Source of the DNA: Vitrella brassicaformis
Lineage: Eukaryota > Sar > Vitrellaceae
Length of the DNA: 28,570 nucleotides
Assembly: GCA_001179505.1 (NCBI GenBank)
Contig: CDMY01000706.1
Location: 1 to 28,570, forward strand
Direction: 5' to 3'
Part shown: piece after piece, positions 19,223-28,570 of the stretch
How the letters are laid out: every line of letters starts with the position of its first letter
Position numbering within the stretch: position 1 is the stretch's first letter
Program-made: the position numbers and the translations under genes
Notes under the pieces: model-generated
The model's database searches: none
What the model was told of the DNA's origin: nothing
The model's input: the letters and a program-made list of their open reading frames with translations, nothing else

Positions 19223-21796
19223 ATGGCGAACCGCTGGCTCCCTGGCGAGAAGCTGAGCAGCACGGAAGTCGCTGCTTACCTCGAGAGGATCGGGATCTCA
19301 GTGGGTGAGGCAAAGGAGCCGTCCCCCGAGCTGCTGTTGCTGCTGCAGCGAAAGCACCTATCGTCAGTGCCCTTCGAGAACCTGCATATCATTCTCAGCG
19401 AAGACAATCACAAAGTGCCACAGCTGGAGCCTTTCGCGACGTTCAACAAAATCGTGACGCACAATCGTGGCGGATATTGTTACGAGCTGAATGGCGGATA
19501 TTGTCGCCTCCTGGACGCATTGGGCTTTCGCGTCAAGCCACTCTTGGGTCAGCCCATGCGCAGGCACACACATCCACCTCAAGGCACCCATCCTCTGCTT
19601 GCGCCTGTGTGTGTCGATGTGTGTCTGCATGTGCAGCGCGCATCAGTGGTGAGGACACGCCCTACCCAGCGATTGCACAATTGGACCACCTGGTGATTCT
19701 CGTGACCTTGGGGGAGAGCGAGTACATCACAGATGTGGGCAACGGGACCAAGTGCATCCGATCACCAATCCACCTCCCCACAGAGGGCACACCGACGGTG
19801 ATCCCCGGCCACCGGCTGTCGTGCATTGCCGAGGGGCTGTATCTTCTCGAGTGGATGTCGGAGGACAACACATGGACACCCTGGTGAGTGACGGACGAGC
19901 CACGAAGATGACGAGAAATAGGTTGATGGGGTCATTCAGTCACGCCTGTCTGTCTGGCTGGGCTATGTTCCTGTCAGGTACACTGTTGACCTCAAGCAGA
20001 ACACCTACATTCCCCAGGACACCGTGTGAGCGCTGACGGGGAAGAATGCACCCCACTCGGCCAATGCGCATTTCTTCCTCTCTCTCTGTCTGTCCACGTC
20101 TGAAGTTTTGCCAACTTCCATGTGGCCAACGTCCATCCGCTCTTCTCCCAGGTGCCGCTGGCCGTCCTTCACACAGCGTATGGCGCCAAGGTCATCACCA
20201 AGGGCAAGTACAAGCACACCCATTTCGCATGGACGGCACACGAGACCGGCGGCGGCTGGCCCCCTGTGGACGTGGACGTCCCTCCGGTGATGGATGGCAA
20301 GGCCTCCGTCGATTTCGGCCACCGCAGTCTGTCTTGTGAGGAGATCCCCGCTTTGCTGGTTGGTGAGTTCCGCTTCGACTATGGCTTCAGCAGCGAGCAG
20401 ATGGAGCGTCTGAGGAAGCATGTGAAGGGGTATGCACTCGAGTGATGGAACAGCGGACCCAAAAATTGTGTGTGTGTGTGTGTGTGTGTGTTGGAATACC
20501 CCTCGTGCAGGGGAGCGGACTCGACGCTGAAGAGCACACAGCCGTCGCCGGACGAGCTGGCGATCAAGGAGACGGTGCGTGACTGCTACAGCAAAGTGTG
20601 TCGCGAGTTCAACCCTGCCAAGCAAGAACAGGCCGACCAGCTAGCGCAGAGCTTCGGCTATTCCAAGCAGGACGTCCACGAGCTGGGTGCGGGTGCCTCG
20701 ATGGGCCTCTCGTGCGGCAACCCCGTCAGCAGGGTGGGTGAGTCGGCAGGCAGTCAACGAAAGACCTACTCACTCTGTCCTGCGGGCGGATTGATGGATG
20801 GATGCATCAAGGGATGTGTGTGTTCTGGCTGTGTGTATTCAGGCTGACCTGAGAGAGGGCGAGGTGGTGTTGGACCTCGGCGCTGGAGCTGGATTCGACC
20901 TCTTTCTGGCCGCCAAGAGGGTCAGCCGGGCAAATGAAAACGAACTTTGGGTGCAACGGGTGTGATTGTCCTGATGTGACTGCAATAATGTGACTATTTC
21001 AGGTGGGCCCCAGCGGCCGGCTGATCGGCGTTGACTACAGCGCTGACATGGTCGAGCGGGCGAGGGCCAACGCCAAGAAAAGGGGCATTGCCAATGTCGA
21101 CTTCCACCACGCCGAGCTGGAGAGGCTGCCGATCGCTGACCGATCCGTGGACTGCGTCATCTCCAACTGTGTGCTCAATCTGGTGCCTGACAAGACAAAG
21201 GCATTCAGCGAGCTCTTCAGGGTGCTCAAATCAGGTCGGTCGGTGGCTGGCTGGTGGGGCAGGGAGCACTCAGGCCACACACGCACGTGTATGCTGTCTG
21301 TCTGTCTGTCTGTTTGTCTTTGTGTGCGCACGGCATGCAGGTGGTCGTGTGGTGATATCTGACATCGTCCTCAGGCAAAAGGTCCCTCCTGGCCTCGCTG
21401 CGGTCAGTGAGCGCCGACGCACACACGCACACACACACACGAAATGGTGTGCATGTGTATGTGTCATGTCTGCAGGACATCCGCACGCGTGTGTGCTGTG
21501 TGGGTGGCGCCCTGCAAGCAGAGGAGTACGAGTCGCTTTTGCGTCAAGTGGGCTTCGGCGAGGTCAGATTGGTGGACAAGAACGCTGACCTGAATGTGTG
21601 GAAGAAGCTCGACGTCCTGCCGAAGCAGCAGCAGCAGCAGCAGGAGGGCAGCTGCTGCTCGACCAGCCGGTCAGAAGCAACGAGAGTGAGCTGCTGCGGT
21701 GCTGAGCAAAGCGATAGTGAGGCCGGGTCTGCTTTCATGACGAGCGACCTGAACCAGTTCGCCTCGAGCTGCTACATCCACGCCCTCAAGCCGTAG
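19223..21796 (+). CDS. Arylamine N-acetyltransferase / arsenite methyltransferase fusion
   Basis: Nine exons join to an unbroken 1860-nt frame (619 aa): 19223-19547, 19637-19883, 19978-20025, 20106-20429, 20511-20733, 20843-20920, 21003-21234, 21341-21402, 21476-21796. Residues 1 to about 314 are a NAT: VPFENLH, then NRGGYCYELNGG (Cys86), LDHLVILV (His126) and ITDVGNG (Asp141) form the Cys-His-Asp triad that transfers acetyl from acetyl-CoA to amines. From about 315 follows an ArsM-type SAM methyltransferase: GLSCGNP, VVLDLGAGAGFDLFLAAK, GVDYSADMVERARANA, ISNCVLNLVPDKTKAF, GGRVVISDIV and CCVGGA. The three arsenite-binding Cys of this family are all present. The C-terminus has a polyQ run and Cys pairs (GSCCSTS, VSCCGAE). 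Retention of intron 4 would end NAT alone at TGA (20443-20445). No separate ArsM start was found. Confidence 0.8.
20468..20491. repeat. (TG)n tract in the intron joining NAT and ArsM
   Basis: About twelve TG units lie just upstream of the acceptor CCTCGTGCAG at 20510. They sit in the intron on which the NAT-ArsM fusion depends. Confidence 0.9.
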
Positions 21797-21996
21797 ATAG
21801 ACGACTGACGAGAGAGTAGACGACTGTCGCGGGGGACGAGCTGTAGGCGGCTGGCTTTTTCTGTCCATTGATCGATGACACGCTTCATGTGTAGTCCTCT
21901 TTTTTTATCATCGACTCCATACGCACATATATATACATGTGTGTGAGTGACCCGACTTCATCAATTTTTCATCGCGCGATGATCAGTGCAGCTAAG

Positions 21997-23054
21997 ATGG
22001 CTATCAAGCTCCTCTTTGTGCTGTCTCTGTCGGTGTGGTGGCTGGCCCGCTGCAATGCACTCCACGTCGGCCGCAAACACAGAGGTAGGTAACTGAGTGA
22101 TGGAGAGAGAGGGAAGGGCCCCACTCTCGTCTGTGTCTCCTGGCTGCGAATCATGACGATGACACAGGTGAGGTGTCTGTGTGGCCGACCACCGAGTACC
22201 TGCACATAGCCAACCACACAGTCGACTGCCGCCGGTCAATCACTCTCCTGCCGGCAGAAATGGTAAGTCAGTCAGTGAGCCTCTCCACCACATCAATCAA
22301 TCAGTCACTCCATTGTCTGTCTGTCTGTCTGTCTGTCTGTGTGTGTCGTCAGGGCATCAGTGGCGTCGATGAGATGCGCGAGTGGTGCGACAAGGCCACT
22401 GAGTGCACGGCATTCAGCTGGCCGACTGCACGTGTGTGTCTCGATGACACGTGGATGCGCACACTGCACACCCTGACCACACAAACATCGCCGTACGACC
22501 TTCCGACACACAGACACACACACTGCACGTGTCTCTCTCTCGCTGTCTCCTCATTGAAGGTTTCCCACGACTTATGTCAAGCCGCTGTCGGTTGCCAACT
22601 ACGACGTCTACTCGAACATGCTGAGTGCGTGCAGCGAGACGCTCGAGCAACACGACAACATCAACGCCACCACAGCCGCATACCACTGGTGGGTAGGGCA
22701 GCGCAGCAATAGAGTTGGGCTCTCCCCCTGTCTGTGTGGTGTGTGATGTCCAGTGACGAGTTGGAAGACTGTCGGTTCTTCACCCTCCGGCCCAGCGAAG
22801 AGACGACCACATTCGGCCAAGTGCAGTTCTGCAGCGGACGGCTGCACCACCACTATCACCCAGGAGCTGTCACGGCACTCAAGCTCAAAGGTGAGAGATC
22901 CAGTGACCGACAGCCACGTGACGCGTGTGTGTGTGTTGTTGTTGGGATGTGCGCAGAGAAGATGGAGCGAGGTGTGAATCGGTCGGAGAGGCCGCCCTGT
23001 GCGCTGAGGGGGCCGATCCGAAGCGACCGGGGAGATCATCCCACCAGGATGTAA
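21997..23054 (+). CDS. Secreted protein with two PAN-like Cys units
   Basis: Six exons splice in phase. Exon 1 (ATG 21997; an in-frame ATG at 21979 is absent from the paralogue) encodes a signal peptide, MAIKLLFVLSLSVWWLARC. Exon 2 gives EVSVWPTTEYLHIANHTVDC. Exon 3 carries EMREWCDKATECTAFSWPT, exon 4 FPTTYVKPLSVANYDVYSN and SACSETLEQHDNIN, and exon 5 AYHCDELEDCRFFTLRPS. The repeated pattern C-D-x4-C-x2-F resembles the central Cys block of PAN/apple domains, which bind proteins or sugars. There is no membrane anchor, so secretion or delivery to a secretory organelle is likely. The frame ends at TAA 23052-23054. A GT donor overlaps that stop and could add a short final exon (IRLVTFADQS). The mirror copy is broken. 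Confidence 0.7.
22314..22341. repeat. (CTGT)n microsatellite in intron
   Basis: Six to seven CTGT units precede the exon 3 acceptor of the right PAN-like gene. This is the counterpart of the CAGA tract at 7529-7567. Confidence 0.85.
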
Positions 23055-23540
23055 GCAGCCATGTAATTAATGGACGTGTCTCCCTCCCTTTGATGTGTGT
23101 CTGTGTAACATTTGTGTGTGCAGACGCCTCGTGACGTTCGCTGATCAGTCTTGAGATTTGCTGGCAATCGAAGGACTGATCAAAGCGACAGACACAGACT
23201 GTCAGTGCATTCATGCCTTCACACGATGCATTCAACCGCTGTAAGAGAGAGATTGATTGATGGCCTCCACAGCGGACACACACACATCACATACACACAC
23301 ACCACAGGACGTGGGTGTGGGTGTGTCGGCAGAGTGGGAATGGACGGGAGGGATGAATGGATTGGCTTCTTTCTTTCAATATGGATGCTCATTGCTCAGA
23401 CATCCAGAGAATGGTTGATAGCTACAAGCACGAACAGTGTCACTGCAGCCACGTACGTATGATCGAATGCATCAACACGTCAACCACACACATTGAGAGG
23501 CAGAGCATCATCCAGCCCCCACACGCCACGCATAGACATG
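23055..23540. other. Convergent intergenic region, right arm
   Basis: This lies between the 3' ends of the PAN-like and F-box genes and is homologous to 6243-6811. It includes the ATTGAAAGAAAG block (reversed) also found near 12231 and 12598. No supported gene was found. Confidence 0.5.
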
Positions 23541-26500
23541 TCATGAATGCGTTGGCAGCCTCACCAGCTGCAGCTCTACATCTGACCACTCTACGTCGAA
23601 GCCGCCACCCGACTCGCTGTCGTCAGCGATCAGGCCATAGTGGGCTTTCTCTGCCTGATGGATGCACTGCTCGACTACTGAATGGAATGCGGCCTCTCTG
23701 CCATCGCCCTTTTCCAAATTGTGCAGAGCACTCAGGTCGACAAACGCTACCAGCCGAGCGGCTGCAGGCCGCACGGCAGCGATCAACGCAACGCCAGACG
23801 CAACCTCATCTATCGTTTCGCTAACAATCACTTCGACAGTCATGGAGGCGATGTGAGGGTATCGGGCGCAGTCAGAGATGGCGGGCACCTCTGAACCACA
23901 CACCGATGCCCTCACCTCGACGCTCTCTAGCTTGACGTCAGGGGGCAGCTGCGATAGGCAAAACGCTGCCACGCCCAGGCTCGGCAAACGTGTCAAACTG
24001 ACTGTCGTGAGCCTGTCTAAGGTGCCCAGCAATGTGCCCGGGCCATCGAGCCCCGCAGGCACGCCGTCACACACACCCAGATCGAGAACGAGGCTGGTGA
24101 TGTTGGGCAGGTGGCGATTGCCACTGGTGGTGTCGCTCCTCGCGGCCATCCACTGCGGCACACTCGACAAGGCCCGGGATGACGTCAGCCCCTCCACCGA
24201 TACCTTGTTGGCCTTGGTGAAGACCAGCAGGCCGGCCCATGACTGGTCCAGAGGCCTCCCGCCACACCGCAGAGTCACCTGCACCAAAGCATGCAGACAA
24301 TGAGCAGGGGTGTATGTGCGTCTCTGTACGGCCTCTTGTCTCGGTGCTGCGTTGCTCACCTCTTTCGCTGTGCTGCTGATGTCTTTGATCATTTTGGCGA
24401 TGGGGCCAGTGGGTGCAGGAGGAGAAGTGACGAGGTCCCTGGAGCAGTCGATAGCCACCTCATCGACCCTCCAGTCAACCGTGCAGTTGGCCAACGCTGC
24501 AGACAGACAGACCCACACACAACAGAGATGCGTAGCATTGCAATCCTCCCGTCTGTCCATTTGTCGGTTCGTCCTACTAACTTACCTGCCCAGTCGAGGA
24601 AGGCAGGGAGGCTTATAGCATCAGGGTCTGTGGGATGGAGCAGCTCATGGGTGAAGGGAACGGAGATCTTGTCACCGAACTCCAGGCCGATCCTCTTCTC
24701 AACATCTGCACACAGCCACAAAAACAATGCGGCCAGCCTGTCGGTGGTTCCTCTGTCTGTTCTCGCTCGGTGGCTGGCGCACCTTTCAGGCTATCCTTGG
24801 TCCAGATGGGGTCGAGAGCACGCTTCAGCTTGCCCAGTGTCGACGTGAAGTCGTAGAGGCCGTCCATCTTAACCCACTCGATGTCGGTGAGGTGCGGGCA
24901 TCCCTGAATGAGGGAGGCGAAGTCATCGTCATCCTCATCGTCAGCAAACAGCTCCTCGATCGCTGCAGACAAGGGAGAGGGACAGAGAACTCATCCATCG
25001 ATGCAGCAGGTGCATGTGAGAGGTATGATTGCTTACACAGTGACTTGAGCTTGGGGGCATGCTCCACGATGTCACTGACACCATGACCACCGTAGCTTCG
25101 GTTCCCCGCACGCAGGCGAAGAAGAGATGGGAATCGCCACCCTCGAAACCTAAACACACACACACACACACACAGAGGGGATGATCAAGACACAGCTGCG
25201 GTGTGACCATGAAGAACAGTCATGCTTACCCACGGTGATCTGGCCAGTCTTCGACGTAGAGCTCCTCCAGCTGTGAGAAGGTCACAGTGGGCGGCGATGT
25301 CGAGACGCTGTAGTGGTAATTCTCGAAGCCCGGGGTGTAGTCGAGCTTCATGCTCCTCACTGTGTCGCGGGAGGCCTCGATGCACTCGAGAGGGAAGTCG
25401 AGGCCCTTCCAGTGACTGCTGATGTGCACCGTCCGCAGCCGACCCTGCCACCAGACAGACAGGAGTCAGCTATGGTCTCGACTTGGTTGGTGCGGTGTGG
25501 TGGCGCACCAGTTTCTGCTTCAGTGTTTTGAGGGTGTCTTGCTCTCTCAGCCGCTTGCTCTGCTGTCTGAGGTCCGCCCCGCCCGCCGCCCCCTCCCCGG
25601 CCGAGTCGTCCCCTCCCCCCTCCTCATCGTCTCCCTCCCCTCCCTCCCTTTCTTCATCCTCCTCTCCCTGGTCGTCGTCGTCGTCTTCTTCTTCTGCTTC
25701 ATCATCATCATCATCATCCTCCTCCTCACTGCTGCCGTCGCCATCGACGCTCAGGCTCTCGCCCGTTTGCCAGGCGGTCCTCCGAATGCCGCCTGAGGGC
25801 CGCGCCGCCGCCACCCCCTTCCCCTCCCCTCCAGAGCTCCCCCGGCTACTGCCGTCGCCATGGACGCCGATGTCCTCGAACGTCCGTCTGGCGTTCCTCC
25901 GAATGCCCGCATCCCACCACTGTCGCTCGTCCACACCAATGACCAAGTGGCGGTACACGCCCCTGGTGTCGTCGGTGACGAGCTGCTTCATGGCCTGGTT
26001 GACGCGGGAGAGGGGCGCGGCGTCTTTGGTGGGCAGGAAGGCCAACACGATGTGCGCCACGTCGGGCGGCAGGCCGTCCAGACATGGACGACCGAGCTGA
26101 TCACACACACAGGGGCGCACATGTCATGTTGTGTGGATGTTTGGGCTGATTTGGTGTGGCTTGCCTGGGTTATTATGGTGTCTGGTGGGAGGGGTCTGTT
26201 GGCGATGGGCTGAGGGAGTGGCGGCTTGGCGACTTTGACGCTGTCGAGTGTCTTGATGAGACCCCGCAGCGCGTCGTGTCGCGACGCCACCGACTGCTCC
26301 ACCGTCAGCAGCTTGTTTGACAGGGCCGGCACCTGCCAACACACACACACACTCACAGACAGAAGGAGAAGGGCGTCTGTGTGTGTGTGTGTGTACCTTG
26401 TCGGCCAGTGTGGGCGTGACGTACGGTCGCATCTCTGACAGCACGGTCGCCGTCTGCGCCTCGAGCGATTTGATCTTCTTCAACAAGGGCACCAGCCGAC

Positions 26501-26927
26501 AAACATTCGCCTTGTCAGCCTGAGAGAATGAACACACACACGGGCACACACAGAGCCATCAAGTGTGTCTGCGTGTGTCGTCCAGGCAGGTGGCTGTGCT
26601 GCTGACCCAGTCTATGACGGGATGCACCTCTTGGTCCGACGGCTGGCCGCCATCTACAGCTACACCAGTGCTACATCCTCCACCTGCATGACGAGAGAGC
26701 ATCACACAACAAAGGCAGCAGGCCATCAAAGAGTGAGTCGGTCTGTTCCCTTCATGGATCCTTCTTCTCACCTCCAGATCCAGCAGCGGGCGATGAGTCG
26801 TCAAGGTCCACACGAGGCCGCTTGCCGGCATTCTCGTCAGCTCCGCCACACACCTGCAAACCAACAGAAGATCTGAGTCAGCTGCTCCTCTCTCTCTTGT
26901 TCTGTCGTGGTTGGCACCTACCTCCAT
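23541..26927 (-). CDS. F-box/LRR-like protein, right-arm copy, intact
   Basis: About twelve exons all join in phase. Coding starts with a 6-nt exon, ATGGAG (26927-26922), then VCGGADENAGKRPRVD. A helical segment (NVCRLVPLLKKIKSLE) precedes the F-box (LDGLPPDVAHIVLAFLP, then LSRVNQAMKQLV) near residue 160. A Gly/Ser-rich and strongly acidic linker (exon around 25560-25860) follows, then a repeat region with LRR-like pieces (RGWRFPSLLRLRAG, GCPHLTDIEWVKM) and a large last exon ending LQLVRLPTHS. F-box proteins tether substrates to SCF ubiquitin ligases through Skp1; the C-terminal region would choose the target. No Skp1/Cullin gene is nearby. Its mirror copy lacks the linker and is frameshifted, so this is the likely functional locus. 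Confidence 0.8.
25590..25735. repeat. Low-complexity acidic-linker coding tract
   Basis: On the plus strand this is almost pure pyrimidine (CCTCC, CGTCGTCGTCGTC, TCATCATCATCAT). On the gene strand it encodes runs of Asp/Glu/Gly (EEEDDDDDDEAEEEDDDDDQ). The matching position in the left arm (near 4060-4090) is deleted. Confidence 0.85.
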
Positions 26928-27544
26928 GAGTTGCTACGGATGTACCAGCAGATGGGTCATCTCCGCCTCAGCGACAAGCCGGGCCGGGCGGCCGCGCTCG
27001 TGAGGCTTGATCTTGATGACAGCACGTCCCTCTCCTTAGACGCGGACACTGACAACTCCAACACAACTCTGTTGTCACTCATTTTGGCGCCAAGCTCGCA
27101 AATGGTGCCGATCGGGAGGGAAAAAAGTGGAGCGAAACGGCTCTTTCGCAGGTTGTTCCAGGTCAGCAGACACAGTAAGGAAGGAAACAAACGAAAAGAC
27201 CGAACATGCGTGGCCTCTTTGCCTGCCGTGTGTGTTGTCAGCTGTCGAGCCCTCGGTGAAGAAGCAAACGGAGAAGTAGCCTTTGTTCTTGGAGTCTGGG
27301 GCCTGCTGATGCTCCTGCTGACGGTATGAGGAATGAACGAAGGAATCAACAAACCAGCAAAGCACCACTGGCCGGGGTGGCATCTCTGTGTGTTCTCACT
27401 GCAGATGTCGTTGGTGGGGTCGCTGTGACGGCCGCCGACTGACTGACTGACTGACTGACCAGGTGCGCCGGCAATGTTGGATGGAGGAGGGATTCGCAAG
27501 TGACTGTGCGTGTCTGTGTGTATGCAGTGGTGTGACTCATTGGG
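26928..27544. promoter_or_regulatory. Divergent intergenic region (F-box / ankyrin), right
   Basis: Mirror of 2423-2999. It contains the presumed 5' UTR intron of the ankyrin gene (acceptor TGTATGCAG shortly before its ATG) and the paired 18-codon upstream frame at about 27204-27257. A CTGA repeat (about 27437-27460) is present. No core promoter element was recognised. Confidence 0.45.
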
Positions 27545-28570
27545 ATGGCCCAACCATCCTCTGCCGCATCGCAAGCACCTCCTCATGCTACGCTGCCACA
27601 CGGCTGCAAGGGGCTGGATGACGTCGACATCGTCCCTGGTAGGAGCGTGAGTGCTGTCAGTCAGCAGCTGCTGCAGGGCTGCATTCGCCGAACCTTCACC
27701 GAGGCAGGATCCGTCACACAGCTGATCCGTCAAGGAGCCGACCCGAGAGCCATCGGCAACCTTCGTGTCCGCGGCCCCACAGTCACCCCGTACTGGCGAT
27801 ACAACTGCCCGTCTTTCGCCATCGACAGTCCAACAAACTACCCGCTCCTCTATGCGGACGGCGAGGATGGCTACGATGTGCGCGTCTCCCTGCCACAGTG
27901 GTCCTCCCGTGAGCTGCAGCAGGACATCATCAATGCACTCATCGACGGCGGGGCGGACGTCAATAGGGGCGGCGGGTCTGAGAGTCCCATCAAGGTGGCA
28001 ATTGCGGCAGGCAATCTGACGGCAGTGGATGCCCTCCTGGCGCGTCAGGTCGACGTGCGGGGATTCACGGTGATGCGGCTTCCATACATCCACGATGCTG
28101 CCCCTCCCGCCACTCGTGAGTACGAGGCCGCCCTCATGTCGGTGTACCGCCGACTTGTCCAACACGACAACACACTCGCAGCCCAGCGGACCGCTCATGG
28201 ATTCAATCTGGTGCATTTGGCCGCCGAGGCCCCCTCCATCTTCTCCCAGTCCTTCATCGACCAGTACCTCACCCTCATCACCAGCCACGGAGCCGACATG
28301 ACGGCAACAGACACCGGCTGGACGCCACTGCACATCGCAGCATGGCGTGGCTCCCCCTATGTGGCCGAGTGGCTGTGCCGCCGGCTCCCAGCTGAGGACA
28401 TCAACAGAGGAAGGCCCCCCCAGCCTCATCGGACACCCCTCGCTATGGCTGCCGATCGTTTCGACTTTTTTGCGCGACAGCAACAGGAGCGGCAACAGAC
28501 AGAGGGGGGCTCGAGACACATCCGCCAGCAGAAGGCCACCATCGGTGTGCTGCTGCGGAGCGGGGCGGCC
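27545..28570 (+). CDS. Ankyrin-repeat protein, right-arm copy (partial at window end)
   Basis: The frame is open for 342 codons from the ATG at 27545 to the window edge. It matches the left copy closely: MAQPSSAASQAPPHATLPHG, ALIDGGADVNRGGGSESPIK, AGNLTAVDALLARQ, SHGADMTATDTGWTPLHIAA and TIGVLLRSGAA. Several ankyrin helices show substitutions typical of a functional, diverging paralogue (LHWAAKAGSPCVADW on the left versus LHIAAWRGSPYVAEW here), with in-frame length differences only. The C-terminal third lies beyond the window. The role is unknown beyond likely protein binding. Confidence 0.85.
   Translation, partial: MAQPSSAASQAPPHATLPHGCKGLDDVDIVPGRSVSAVSQQLLQGCIRRTFTEAGSVTQLIRQGADPRAIGNLRVRGPTVTPYWRYNCPSFAIDSPTNYPLLYADGEDGYDVRVSLPQWSSRELQQDIINALIDGGADVNRGGGSESPIKVAIAAGNLTAVDALLARQVDVRGFTVMRLPYIHDAAPPATREYEAALMSVYRRLVQHDNTLAAQRTAHGFNLVHLAAEAPSIFSQSFIDQYLTLITSHGADMTATDTGWTPLHIAAWRGSPYVAEWLCRRLPAEDINRGRPPQPHRTPLAMAADRFDFFARQQQERQQTEGGSRHIRQQKATIGVLLRSGAA

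Larger units (their letters stand above)
21915..28570 (-). repeat. Right arm of large inverted duplication
   Basis: This is the reverse-complement counterpart of 1398-7975, with the PAN-like, F-box/LRR-like and ankyrin genes in mirrored order. It begins about 120 nt after the ArsM stop codon and runs off the window inside the ankyrin gene. All three gene copies read through here, unlike the left arm. Confidence 0.85.

Noticed and set aside
20446-20510. Separate ArsM gene starting inside the TG repeat
   Set aside because: The only starts lie in low-complexity TG sequence, encoding Cys/Val repeats. Splicing from NAT exon 4 gives a clean phase match instead.
26957-28519. 520-codon minus-strand frame opposite the right ankyrin gene
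   Set aside because: It is the same antisense effect. It runs across the divergent promoter and the ankyrin exon and has no recognisable domain.

Overview
This window is eukaryotic nuclear DNA from a unicellular organism with compact, intron-rich genes. Almost every gene only reads through if split by short introns, mostly about 35-130 nt, with GT-AG borders and TG/CTGT-rich pyrimidine tracts. Exons are GC-rich, intergenic gaps are short, and microsatellites sit mainly in introns. F-box, ankyrin, PAN-like, cyclophilin, NAT and ArsM families in this style recall chromerid or other alveolate algae such as Vitrella. That placement is inference and was not tested.

Layout. Position 1 begins with a fragment of a non-LTR retrotransposon reverse transcriptase (minus strand). 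The rest is dominated by a large, diverged inverted duplication. The left arm (visible about 1398-7975) and right arm (about 21915-28570, running off the window) carry the same three genes in mirror order: an ankyrin protein, a divergently transcribed F-box/LRR-like protein, and a convergent secreted PAN-like protein. The right copies read through in every exon. On the left the ankyrin gene is intact, but the F-box gene has lost an acidic linker and is frameshifted, and the PAN-like gene has a 7-nt deletion giving an in-frame stop. One arm is therefore decaying.

The 13.9-kb spacer between the arms holds mostly single-copy genes: a coiled-coil protein (8166-10070, minus) facing a head-to-head tandem array of four copies of its own 5' exons (about 10690-11661, plus); a repeat-rich gap; an armadillo/HEAT-like protein (12856-15355, minus); a small spliced gene encoding 77 aa (15873-16141, plus); a MYND-like zinc finger protein that runs into a catalytically degenerate cyclophilin domain (16161-19095, minus); and, divergent from it, an arylamine N-acetyltransferase whose frame splices into a complete arsenite methyltransferase (19223-21796, plus; 619 aa predicted).

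The most notable points are the NAT-ArsM fusion, the MYND-pseudo-cyclophilin fusion, the inverted duplication with asymmetric decay, and the tandem 5'-exon array with a surviving 76-codon miniature gene. Splice sites were inferred by eye from reading-frame continuity, paralogue comparison and GT-AG rules. No transcript evidence was available.
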